The position numbers and the translations under genes were made by a program. Positions 27,668 to 35,890 of a stretch of DNA of 64,000 nucleotides are shown piece after piece. The notes below the pieces were generated by a model. That model searched no databases and had not been told where the DNA came from. It worked only from the letters and a program-made list of their open reading frames with translations. Each line of letters opens with the position of its first letter. The stretch's first letter is position 1. Origin of the DNA: Duganella sp. CF458 (lineage in GTDB: Bacteria; Pseudomonadota; Gammaproteobacteria; Burkholderiales; Burkholderiaceae_D); NCBI RefSeq assembly GCF_900113115.1, contig NZ_FOOF01000009.1, positions 62,001 to 126,000 on the forward strand, given 5' to 3'.

Positions 27668-28278
27668 TAGTCTGCGACGAGGATGGCGCGGGTACCGCTG
27701 TTTTCCCCTCCATGAAACAGCGGCAGGATACTTTCGTGGCACACCAGGTCGCCGGCAAAGCAGCCGCCCATCACGAACAGCAATCGCTCGTTCAACGGTG
27801 TCTGTTCCAGTAACCGTGCATTCAGGCGGTAGGACCAGACGCTTGGTTCGGTGTCTGTAGGGTCGGCGTCTTCTTCCTGGCCAGAATGCTCGGAGAGCTC
27901 CCTGTCCCAGCAATCGAATTTTTCGTGGAAGCCGATGTAGCAATAATCCTCATACAGGGATTTATCGTCATGCACCCACCACGCCGGGTGCATGAACAGT
28001 CCGGTCACTTTGCGTTCCAGCAGCGCGTTGCGAACGTGATTGCGCACGATGAGATTGCCGTGCTCGAACATTACATCGGGCGGAACCGGCAAAGACTGAA
28101 TGCCCTCCCGGCGATTATCGCGTTTTTGGCCGTTGTGGAACGCAAGCGGTGCGGAGCCGGGCGGTAATGGAGATTTCCAGTATTCACGCTCGTTCGATTC
28201 ATGGAAGGCGGAAGGATAGGGCAGCGACTCAAGTTTGGCGCGCTTGAGGAAGTAGTACTGTTTTTCAAATTCGGTCAT
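27664..28278 (-). CDS. Imm11-like immunity family protein
   Basis: A 204-residue soluble protein. The central part, with a hydrophobic strand then VRNHVRNALLERKVTGLFMHP, resembles the core of the Imm11 (DUF1629) immunity family, which protects cells from toxins of polymorphic-toxin and contact systems. Assignment is by eye and moderate. The ATG at 28278 gives a 10-base gap from the upstream gene; a longer form from 28338 would overlap it by 50 bases. No ribosome site is clear. The upstream 369-residue gene is the likely operon partner, but no toxin domain is visible there. Confidence 0.55.
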   Translation of the reverse strand: MTEFEKQYYFLKRAKLESLPYPSAFHESNEREYWKSPLPPGSAPLAFHNGQKRDNRREGIQSLPVPPDVMFEHGNLIVRNHVRNALLERKVTGLFMHPAWWVHDDKSLYEDYCYIGFHEKFDCWDRELSEHSGQEEDADPTDTEPSVWSYRLNARLLEQTPLNERLLFVMGGCFAGDLVCHESILPLFHGGENSGTRAILVADY

Positions 28279-28288
28279 TGTCCGGCTT

Positions 28289-29398
28289 TCATTCGTACGC
28301 CACGGTGCCCATGCGAACGCCATGTCCGCGATGCTCAAGGCTGCCGCAGCAGCGGCAGGACTTGTCCTGCCGGATCGCTGTTTTACGCGTGCGAAGCTCG
28401 GAGTGCGGCAGGAAGGGGAATTTCAATTCCTCGGTGCGGGCTTCCGCCAGCAATTCCTCCAGCTCGTGCACTTCCTTTGCGGCGCGCGCGAAGTCGATGA
28501 GCAAACGCGCGAACTCCTGTACTGCGGCGTCGAGCGGCGCCGGGTCTTCGTCGTCTTCCACGAAGCATTGCAGGCTTTCGGCAAATGCATGAATGGCGTG
28601 ATCTATCGCCGGCCGGGCACAGAGCAAGGCGAGCGGCAACATCAGTCGCAGTTCCAGCATCAATGTAACGCCGCCGGAGCCGGCAATGTGCGCATACAAC
28701 GCCGGCGGTACGGCCTCGAAGACCATTTCCATATACGCCAGCCAGGTCAGCATGCTGTCATGCTCGGCCAGCAGTTCGCCGATCAACTGGCGGTTATACG
28801 AGGCGCTGGCTTCGCGCGCCAGTTTCGGCCGGATCGCAGGCAGTACCCGCTCCAGGAAATCGTCGATGCCTTGCCCGTCGCCGATGGCGATCATGGCGGG
28901 CAGGCCGAAGATCGCGGCACGGTGTTCTTGCAGCCTGGCGGCGAATGTGGCACCGCCACCGAAGGCGCCATGGGTGAAGTCATGCGGCGCGCCGGGCAAG
29001 CCGCCCGGCAGCAGTTTGAATCCGGTAATGGCAGGCAGTGCGCCCAGGCGCTCCTTCCACCACACCCATTCGTCAGCTTCTGTCGACTGTGTCTCGTCGC
29101 CGGGCAGCGCGGCTTGGCGCATGGTGTCGGAAACGCCACTCCACAGGCCGGCGTCAAACACGCTGCGCTTGGCGTGCAGCCATTTGGCTGGCGGCGGGTT
29201 CCAGCCGCATTCGGCGGCGGCCTGGTACGCGGCGGCACCGCTTCCTTGCCACTGCTCGCGAAAAGGCTGCAAGGCTTCGGTCAGGTGCAGGAAGGCGCTG
29301 TGCAGGCGCAGGACGATGCTTTCGCGCTGCTCTTTGGCCTCGTAGGCAAGCTCCTTGGTGAGCAGTTCGATGGCGATGGGCGAGACAGGTTTCCTCAT
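28289..29398 (-). CDS. Unknown 369-residue, mostly helical protein
   Basis: A soluble protein without signal peptide. The N-terminal 60 residues are amphipathic helices (KELAYEAKEQRESIVLRL). The middle has an aspartate/glycine-rich stretch (GAFGGGATFAARL, GDGQGIDDFLERVLP), and the C-terminus ends with a CRCC cluster followed by GSLEHRGHGVRMGTVAYE. I do not recognise the family. It precedes the Imm11-like gene on the same strand. It could be a toxin, a second immunity protein or unrelated to that system. Confidence 0.65.
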   Translation of the reverse strand: MRKPVSPIAIELLTKELAYEAKEQRESIVLRLHSAFLHLTEALQPFREQWQGSGAAAYQAAAECGWNPPPAKWLHAKRSVFDAGLWSGVSDTMRQAALPGDETQSTEADEWVWWKERLGALPAITGFKLLPGGLPGAPHDFTHGAFGGGATFAARLQEHRAAIFGLPAMIAIGDGQGIDDFLERVLPAIRPKLAREASASYNRQLIGELLAEHDSMLTWLAYMEMVFEAVPPALYAHIAGSGGVTLMLELRLMLPLALLCARPAIDHAIHAFAESLQCFVEDDEDPAPLDAAVQEFARLLIDFARAAKEVHELEELLAEARTEELKFPFLPHSELRTRKTAIRQDKSCRCCGSLEHRGHGVRMGTVAYE

Positions 29399-29514
29399 GG
29401 CGCGATTAAATTGCTAAAAATACAAAGTGGCGATTATGGCAGCAAGTGCACGGTCGCGCCGTTCAAGAGTGCGCGTATAATCCACGCGAAGTTTTTCAAC
29501 CGGAGAATCCAGTA

Positions 29515-29964
29515 ATGTCCATGCAATTCCTGCGCCGCGCCGCCGCACTTTCCCTGCTGGCCGCAGCTATCGCCATCCCTGCCCAGGCCGGGAGTTCCGC
29601 GTCGTCCGCTTCGAGCGCCGGCTCCGAGTCTTCGGGCAGTGTGTCCGACTCCATCGGCGGCTCCAGCAAGAGCTCCAGCGGCGACGACAAGAAAGTGGCC
29701 GCAGGCCAGTACCGCGTGATCGACATTGCGGAAGCTCCTGGCAAGCCGGGCGCCACCCGCCTCAAGCTGCAAGGCCAAGGCAACGAGTTCTTCCTGACCG
29801 TGCCAAAAGCCGCCCTGGCTGACCGCGCACTGCCAGCCGGCGCGCTGGTGCAGGTAAGCGAGCGCCCATACGGCTATGAATTCGCATACGCCGACACCCG
29901 TCAGGCCTTCTTCCTGGCGCTCGACGACGCATGGCAACGCGAACTGCGCTCGCACGCCATCTGA
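29515..29964 (+). CDS. Small exported serine-rich protein
   Basis: A 149-residue protein with a signal peptide (residues 1-23, ending AQAG), a Ser/Gly-rich stretch (24-60) and a folded C-terminal part of about 85 residues (YRVIDIAEAPGKPGATRLKL, then FFLTVPKAALA). The ATG at 29515 has CCGGAG 9 bases upstream, and a TATAAT lies at 29476-29481. Its end overlaps the start of the DUF2145 gene by 34 bases in another frame, so the two are probably co-expressed. Function unknown; periplasmic location is likely. Confidence 0.8.
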   Translation: MSMQFLRRAAALSLLAAAIAIPAQAGSSASSASSAGSESSGSVSDSIGGSSKSSSGDDKKVAAGQYRVIDIAEAPGKPGATRLKLQGQGNEFFLTVPKAALADRALPAGALVQVSERPYGYEFAYADTRQAFFLALDDAWQRELRSHAI

Positions 29965-30842
29965 TCGCCGCTTACCTGGCGCTCGGCTGGAATGCCGCAG
30001 CGCAGGCAGGTGGGATGATGTTCTGCGACCGTCCGGCGAAAGTCTCGGCGGCGGCGCAGGACCACGTGCTGCGTTTTGCAGCCGTGGTGAAGGAAGAGCT
30101 GGAACGCTCCGGCGCCGCCGCTGCGGTGGTGTCGCGCGCCGGTCTTGACCTGGCGCGCCTGGGCCTGCGTTATTCGCATGCCGGGCTGGCGCTGAAAGCC
30201 AATCCGAACAGTCCGTGGTCGGTACGCCAGCTTTACTATGCTTGCGACGAGAAGCGCCCGCGTATTTTCGACCAGGGCATGGCCGGTTTCGTGCTCGGCG
30301 CGGAAGAACCGGCGCAAGGCCACCTGTCGATGGTGCTGCTGCCGGACGTGCTGGCCGACGCACTGCAAGCGGCCGCGCTGGACACGCAAACACCACTGTC
30401 GCTGCTGTCGGGCGAATATAGCGCCAACGCCTATGCCTACGGCACGCGCTACCAGAACTGCAACCAGTGGCTGCTGGAGCTGATGGCCAGTGCCTGGGGT
30501 GCATCCACACCGCAGCGCGAGGATGCCCAGCGCTGGCTGCGCGAGCGGGGTTACGAAGCGGAGCCGGTCAACGTTGGCCGCGCGCTGGTGATCGCGGCGC
30601 ATTTCGTGCCCTTGGTACACGTGATCGACCATCCCGATGAAGACTTGCGTGCGCAAACAATGCGCGTCAGCATGCCTTCGTCGATTGAGCATTTTGTTCG
30701 CCGCGAAGCGCCACAAGCGCACCGCATTGAGCTTTGCTATAACGCGAACCATATCGTGATCCGGCGTGGCTGGGAAGCGATGGGTGCGGGCTGCGAAGCG
30801 CAGGCTGGCGACGAGGTTATCGCCTTTGAAAACAGAAACTGA
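29931..30842 (+). CDS. DUF2145 domain exported protein
   Basis: A 303-residue protein with an N-terminal export signal (about residues 1-26, ending AQAG). Typical DUF2145 features follow: an early MMFCDRP, LRYSHAGLALK near 85, the YACDEKRPRIFDQG stretch and the conserved YGTRYQNCNQWLLELMA. The SHAG and NCNQW pair suggests a papain/NlpC-like hydrolase fold, but this is inferred. It starts inside the previous gene. Confidence 0.85.
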   Translation: MATRTALARHLIAAYLALGWNAAAQAGGMMFCDRPAKVSAAAQDHVLRFAAVVKEELERSGAAAAVVSRAGLDLARLGLRYSHAGLALKANPNSPWSVRQLYYACDEKRPRIFDQGMAGFVLGAEEPAQGHLSMVLLPDVLADALQAAALDTQTPLSLLSGEYSANAYAYGTRYQNCNQWLLELMASAWGASTPQREDAQRWLRERGYEAEPVNVGRALVIAAHFVPLVHVIDHPDEDLRAQTMRVSMPSSIEHFVRREAPQAHRIELCYNANHIVIRRGWEAMGAGCEAQAGDEVIAFENRN

Positions 30843-30851
30843 CAAGGTCAT

Positions 30852-32933
30852 ATGGATACTCCCATTGCTTCGCTTTACCTGATCTCCGCAGGTGCGCTGG
30901 CAATGTCGGCATTCCAGTCGGCGCTGGTGGCACGCAACAGCTCTTATGTGCGGGCGTGCTGGGCGTTTGCAGTGATCTGCCTGACATTTGCCTGCTTCCA
31001 GTACGCGAACGTGCGGCAGCAACTGGCGCCCGGACTGGCGGAGGCGATCACGGCCCACAAATGGGTCAATTTCTTCTCGCTCCTGCTGGCGCCGCAGTTC
31101 TGCTACCTGGTCGCCTCGCTCGACCCGAGCCGCGCCGCTTTCCGTCTTAGCTACGGCATCGCCTTCATATCGGCCGTGCTGGCGGTGGACAATTTCATGG
31201 TCCCGTATGGCTATCGCTTTTCCTCATTGGCGAGTGATGCTCCCACTGAGTTGGCGTGGGGCGAGCATGCCTTTTTGCTCTTCGGCGAAACGACCGCAGC
31301 ATACTCGGTCAGCCGCTTGCTGTCGCTGGGCGCGGCGGTGTTTGCCGTCTTCTATTTCGTCCGCATGCAACGGCAGCGGGCGCGCTTTTCCAACCGCTTG
31401 GTGTGGAGCTCGGCCGCACTGGTCGTCGTGACGACAGCGCTGGGCGGCGCGACCGATACCGGCATGATGCCCATACCTTACCTGAGCGGCTTCGGTTTCC
31501 TGTTCCTCGCCGCATCCTACCTGTTGTTGGTGAAGCGCGAGGCGACCCAGCGCCTGACCGAGAATATTCGTATCAGCGCCGCGCTGGAGCGCGAATTGGC
31601 GAGCCACAAGCTGTCCAGCAGGCGCATCGAGCGCGCCCTGACCAACGACGAACTGACCCGTTTGCCGAACCGCGAAGGCGCGCTGGAGAAGTTGCGTACC
31701 ATGTCCGCATGGAGCGAATCGAGCATGACCCGCATGGCGGTGCTACTGCTCGACCTGGACCGCCTGGCGATCATCAACGGCACGCGTGGCTACGAAGCTG
31801 GCAACCAGGTGCTGATCGAGGTGGCGCAGCGCCTTCGCGAACACTGCGGCAAGCGCCGGCTGGTGGCACGTCTTGGCAGCGCGCGCTTTGTGGTCGCCAT
31901 TGCCGGCCATAAGACCCTGGGAGGAATCGAACGCGAAGTGGAGGGCGTCCTGGCTGCGATCAAGCCGCCTTTCGCGGTAGCGGGCAATATCCTCAACATG
32001 ACATTCAGCGCCGGTGTGGCAATCTATCCCGACCATGCGGAGTCGGCGGAAGACCTGCTGGCATCGGCGGGACTGGCGCTGCACGAGGCGCGCGACGCTG
32101 GGCCGGGCAGTATGCGTACTTTCCACCCATCGCTGCAGCAGTCCCTGAGCGAGCGCATTGGCCTGGAAAACGAGTTGAAGGATGCGCTTGAGAACGGGGA
32201 GCTGTTCCTGCATTACCAGCCGCAGGTTTGTGCGGTCACGGAACGCGTGCTGGGCATGGAGGCGCTGATCCGATGGCAGCATCCCGAGCTTGGGCTGGTG
32301 ATGCCGGACAAGTTCATCCCGCTGGCCGAATCGACCGGCACTATCGCGTCGATCGGCGCGTGGGTGATCGAAAGCGCTTGCCGGCAACTGCAGGATTGGC
32401 GTGCCCTGGGCTTCAGCGAAGTGCGCATGGCGGTCAACCTGTCGGCGCAGCAGCTGTTGCTGGACGATCTTGACGACAGCGTGAAATCGGCCTTGCGGCG
32501 TGCCGGTCTGATGGGCGCGGACCTTGAACTTGAAATCACCGAATCGGTGCTGATGCAGGATCCGCAACGCTCCATCGAAAGGCTGGAGACCTTGCGTGGT
32601 CTGGGCGTGCGGCTTTCGATCGACGATTTCGGCACCGGCTATTCCTCGCTTGGCTACTTGAAGATGTTGCCTGTGCATTCCTTCAAGCTCGATCGCAGTT
32701 TCGTGCGCGATATCGGCACCAGCGAAAAGGATCTCGAAATCTGCGCCACCGCGGTTGGTCTGGCGCGCAAGCTCGGCCTCGAGATCGTCGCCGAAGGCGT
32801 GGAAGACACGGTGCAGGCAATGCAGTTGCGTCATCTCGGGTGCAACCTGTTGCAGGGCTACTACTTTGCGCGCCCGCTTGCGGCGCATGCCGCCACCAAC
32901 TTCCTGATGGAGCAAAGGGAAGCTGCCGCGTAA
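30852..32933 (+). CDS. Membrane GGDEF/EAL protein, probable c-di-GMP phosphodiesterase (copy 1)
   Basis: A 693-residue protein. Residues 1-225 contain about seven membrane helices with no extended loop, a 7TM-type input domain. A GGDEF domain follows (about 255-415) but its active loop reads GSARF (about 341-345), so cyclase activity is probably lost. The EAL domain (430-690) has EALIRW, ITES, DDFGTGYSS, DRSFV and AEGVED intact, so phosphodiesterase activity is likely. It is an in-tandem paralogue of the next gene, with nearly identical first and last residues. Confidence 0.93.
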   Translation: MDTPIASLYLISAGALAMSAFQSALVARNSSYVRACWAFAVICLTFACFQYANVRQQLAPGLAEAITAHKWVNFFSLLLAPQFCYLVASLDPSRAAFRLSYGIAFISAVLAVDNFMVPYGYRFSSLASDAPTELAWGEHAFLLFGETTAAYSVSRLLSLGAAVFAVFYFVRMQRQRARFSNRLVWSSAALVVVTTALGGATDTGMMPIPYLSGFGFLFLAASYLLLVKREATQRLTENIRISAALERELASHKLSSRRIERALTNDELTRLPNREGALEKLRTMSAWSESSMTRMAVLLLDLDRLAIINGTRGYEAGNQVLIEVAQRLREHCGKRRLVARLGSARFVVAIAGHKTLGGIEREVEGVLAAIKPPFAVAGNILNMTFSAGVAIYPDHAESAEDLLASAGLALHEARDAGPGSMRTFHPSLQQSLSERIGLENELKDALENGELFLHYQPQVCAVTERVLGMEALIRWQHPELGLVMPDKFIPLAESTGTIASIGAWVIESACRQLQDWRALGFSEVRMAVNLSAQQLLLDDLDDSVKSALRRAGLMGADLELEITESVLMQDPQRSIERLETLRGLGVRLSIDDFGTGYSSLGYLKMLPVHSFKLDRSFVRDIGTSEKDLEICATAVGLARKLGLEIVAEGVEDTVQAMQLRHLGCNLLQGYYFARPLAAHAATNFLMEQREAAA

Positions 32934-33053
32934 TTGCCCGCGGCCCTTGCCCGATAACGTCGGCTGGCCGACTGCGTTCCCCTAAAGAACAATGGGCGGT
33001 TTTCGTGTTTGTAATAAAATAACGCGCATTGCCAAAAAGAAATCGAGGACTGT

Positions 33054-35132
33054 ATGGATACGCCCATTGCTTCGCTCTACCTGATCTCCGTGGGAGCGCT
33101 AGCAATGTGTGCATTCCAGGCAGCGTTGTTGGCGCGCAGCAGTTCATACGTGCGGGCTTGCTGGACCTTCGCTGTCATCTGCCTGACGTTTGCGTTGTTT
33201 CAACTTTCCAACGTCCGGCAGTTGGCCGCTCCCGACTTGGCGGTGGCCGTTACGGCTCACAAATGGGTGAACTTTTTCTCGCTGCTGCTGATACCGCAGA
33301 TCTGGTACCTGCTTGCCTCGCTCGATGCTCGCAAGTGGTCGTTCCGCCTGGCTTACGCTGTCGGGTGCGTGACAGCCTGGCTGTTGTTTGAAAACTTTGT
33401 CGCTCCTTATGGCTATCGCTTTTCCGTGCTGACGGTCGACGTCCCGGGAGAGCTGTGGTGGGGCGAGCGTGCCTTCCTGTTGGCGGGCGAAACGACGCCG
33501 GCCTATGCCATCAACCGCCTGCTGTCGCTGGGTGCAGCAGTGTATGCGGCCATCTTCTGCATCCGCGCGCGCAGCGAGCGCGTGCGTTTTTCCAACCGCC
33601 TGGTATGGCTTTCGGTGGTGCTGATTATTGTCACGACTGCGCTCGGCGGCGCCACCGATGCGGGCATGCTGCAGCTGCCGTTCCTTAGCGGGTTCGGTTT
33701 CCTTTTCCTCGCCGCGTCCTACTTGCTGCTGGTGCGGCGCGAGGCCACGCAACGCCTGACCGACAAGATCCGCATCAGCGCTGCGCTGGAACGCGAGATG
33801 GAGAGTCATAAGCGCGCCAGCCTGCGCTTTGAGCATGCGCTGAGCAACGATGCGCTGACGCGCTTGCCCAATCGCGTCGGTGCGCTGGACTTGCTGCACA
33901 GGATGTTCGTCAAGAGCGAATCGAACCTGACCAGGATGGGCGTGCTGCTGCTTGACCTCGACCGGCTGGCGATCATCAACGGCACCCGCGGCTACGAGGC
34001 CGGCAACCAGTTGTTGGTCGAGGTGGCGCAGCGCCTGCGCGATCACTGCGGGAAACGCATGCTGGTGGCGCGCCTTGGCAGCGCGCGCTTCGTGGTCGGC
34101 ATTGCGGGGCACAAGACCTGGGCCGGCATCGAAAGTGAAGTGGAGGGAATACTGTCCGCAGCCAAGGCGCCGTTCAGCATTCCCGGCACCGTGCTGAACA
34201 TGACCTTCAGCGCTGGCGTCGCGGTCTATCCCGACCATGCTTCGTCGGCTGAGGACTTGCTGGCATCGGCGGGCCTGGCCTTGCACCAGGCGCGCGACGC
34301 CGGGCCAGGCAACCTGCGCGTGTTCCATCCATCACTGCAGCAGTCCTTGAACGAACGCATTGGCCTAGAAACCGAGCTGAAGGAAGCGCTCGAAAAAGAG
34401 CAGTTCGTCCTGCACTACCAGCCGCAGGTTTGCGCGGCCACCGAACGTGTGGTGTGCATGGAAGCGCTGATCCGCTGGCATCATCCGACGCTGGGTTTGG
34501 TGATGCCCGATAAATTCATTCCGCTGGCGGAAGCCACCGGTGCCATCGCCGCCATCGGTTCGTGGGTGATCGATGCCGCCTGCCGGCAAATGTCGAACTG
34601 GCGTGAAAACGGTTTCACTGACCTGCGCGTTGCGGTCAACCTGTCGGCGCAGCAGCTGCTGGTGTCTGATCTCGGCGAAGCCGTGCAGTCGGCCTTGCAG
34701 CGCGCCGGCCTGCAGGGCGGCGACCTTGAGCTCGAAATCACGGAGTCGGTGCTGATGCAGGACCCCCAGCGTTCGATCGAAAGACTGGAGGCATTGCGCG
34801 CCCTGGGGGTACGCCTTTCGATCGACGACTTCGGCACCGGCTATTCCTCGCTTGGCTACCTGAAGCTGCTGCCCGTGCATGCGTTCAAACTTGACCGCAG
34901 CTTTGTACGGGATATCGGCAGGTCTGCCAAAGACCTGGAAATCTGCGCCACCGCAGTGGGCCTGGCGCGTAACCTGGGCCTGGAACTGGTGGCGGAAGGC
35001 GTGGAAGATGCGATGCAGGCCGCGCAATTGCGCAAGCTGGGATGCCACCTGCTGCAAGGCTATTATTTCGCCCGTCCGTTGGCTGCCTACGCTGCGACGG
35101 ACTTCTTGGCAAATGGAAGGAAAGTGGCATGA
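33054..35132 (+). CDS. Membrane GGDEF/EAL protein, probable c-di-GMP phosphodiesterase (copy 2)
   Basis: A 692-residue paralogue of the preceding protein with the same layout: 7TM input region, degenerate GGDEF loop GSARF, and EAL domain with EALIRW, ITES, DDFGTGYSS and AEGVED intact. Both start MDTPIASLYLIS and end in LLQGYYFARPLAA, which points to a local duplication. The 120-base gap before it has GAGGA as ribosome site and an A/T-rich run near 33010-33020 that could be a -10 region. The stop overlaps the ATG of the peptidase-like gene by 4 bases. Confidence 0.93.
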   Translation: MDTPIASLYLISVGALAMCAFQAALLARSSSYVRACWTFAVICLTFALFQLSNVRQLAAPDLAVAVTAHKWVNFFSLLLIPQIWYLLASLDARKWSFRLAYAVGCVTAWLLFENFVAPYGYRFSVLTVDVPGELWWGERAFLLAGETTPAYAINRLLSLGAAVYAAIFCIRARSERVRFSNRLVWLSVVLIIVTTALGGATDAGMLQLPFLSGFGFLFLAASYLLLVRREATQRLTDKIRISAALEREMESHKRASLRFEHALSNDALTRLPNRVGALDLLHRMFVKSESNLTRMGVLLLDLDRLAIINGTRGYEAGNQLLVEVAQRLRDHCGKRMLVARLGSARFVVGIAGHKTWAGIESEVEGILSAAKAPFSIPGTVLNMTFSAGVAVYPDHASSAEDLLASAGLALHQARDAGPGNLRVFHPSLQQSLNERIGLETELKEALEKEQFVLHYQPQVCAATERVVCMEALIRWHHPTLGLVMPDKFIPLAEATGAIAAIGSWVIDAACRQMSNWRENGFTDLRVAVNLSAQQLLVSDLGEAVQSALQRAGLQGGDLELEITESVLMQDPQRSIERLEALRALGVRLSIDDFGTGYSSLGYLKLLPVHAFKLDRSFVRDIGRSAKDLEICATAVGLARNLGLELVAEGVEDAMQAAQLRKLGCHLLQGYYFARPLAAYAATDFLANGRKVA

Positions 35133-35890
35133 GACCTGGCTGGAAACCAACGCGGCGCAACCGCAATGCCGGCACCAAGGCAAATGGCCTCGGGCGCGAT
35201 AACAATTTCGACATTCCCTTCTACAGCAATCGCAGCACCGCGTTTTTCGAACAACTGGCAAATCCTGTAATCGTGCGGCGCCGGGCAGGCGCGCGCGAGC
35301 TGCTTTTCATCATCGAGCCGGTACGGGCTGGATTTGCCTATCCCTGCACGATAGACGATATCGTGGCCGTCTTGACTCAGCTGCCTGCTGCGCACCAGGC
35401 CCTGGTGGACTACATCGTGCTGCGCCAGCCGACCCGAAAACAGGAAGTGCACTCGCCTGCATGGGGCCGCGCCATCTGGAATTTCGAAGGTAAGGGCTTG
35501 AATGGCCCCGCGATCATCCTGGAGTCACGTTCTCTGCTGCCTTACCGTTGGGGAAAGCACATCGATCCCGAACGCGCACGCGAGCTGGCCCGACTGCGGG
35601 ATGACGGCCATGAGATTGTCGGCACGCGGCGCGGGTTCGAGTTCCGTCCTACGCCGGCCAGCTTGCGCAATACTGTACTGTTTCGCACCTTGCTGCACGA
35701 ACTGGGGCATCACGTCGACTACTGGCTGCGGACCGACGATGGTTACTACCTGCGGACGCTAGCAGCGCGCGAGGACTTCGCGCACCGCTACGCTTCGGAA
35801 GCGCAAGGGCGGTTGCAGCGCTTTGCGCCGATTGTCGACCCTGGGCGCATGAGGGCGGAGGACCTGCAACCGGCCTGGTTCACTTTCTGA
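35129..35890 (+). CDS. Putative HExxH zinc peptidase
   Basis: A 253-residue soluble protein with a zincin motif, HELGHH at residues 190-195, followed by VDYWL. There is no signal peptide. The N-terminus is basic. ATGA overlap with the upstream EAL gene indicates translational coupling; the longer frame from 35042 lies inside that gene and is rejected. I do not recognise the family beyond the metal motif. It ends one base before the convergent phospholipase gene. Confidence 0.8.
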   Translation: MRPGWKPTRRNRNAGTKANGLGRDNNFDIPFYSNRSTAFFEQLANPVIVRRRAGARELLFIIEPVRAGFAYPCTIDDIVAVLTQLPAAHQALVDYIVLRQPTRKQEVHSPAWGRAIWNFEGKGLNGPAIILESRSLLPYRWGKHIDPERARELARLRDDGHEIVGTRRGFEFRPTPASLRNTVLFRTLLHELGHHVDYWLRTDDGYYLRTLAAREDFAHRYASEAQGRLQRFAPIVDPGRMRAEDLQPAWFTF

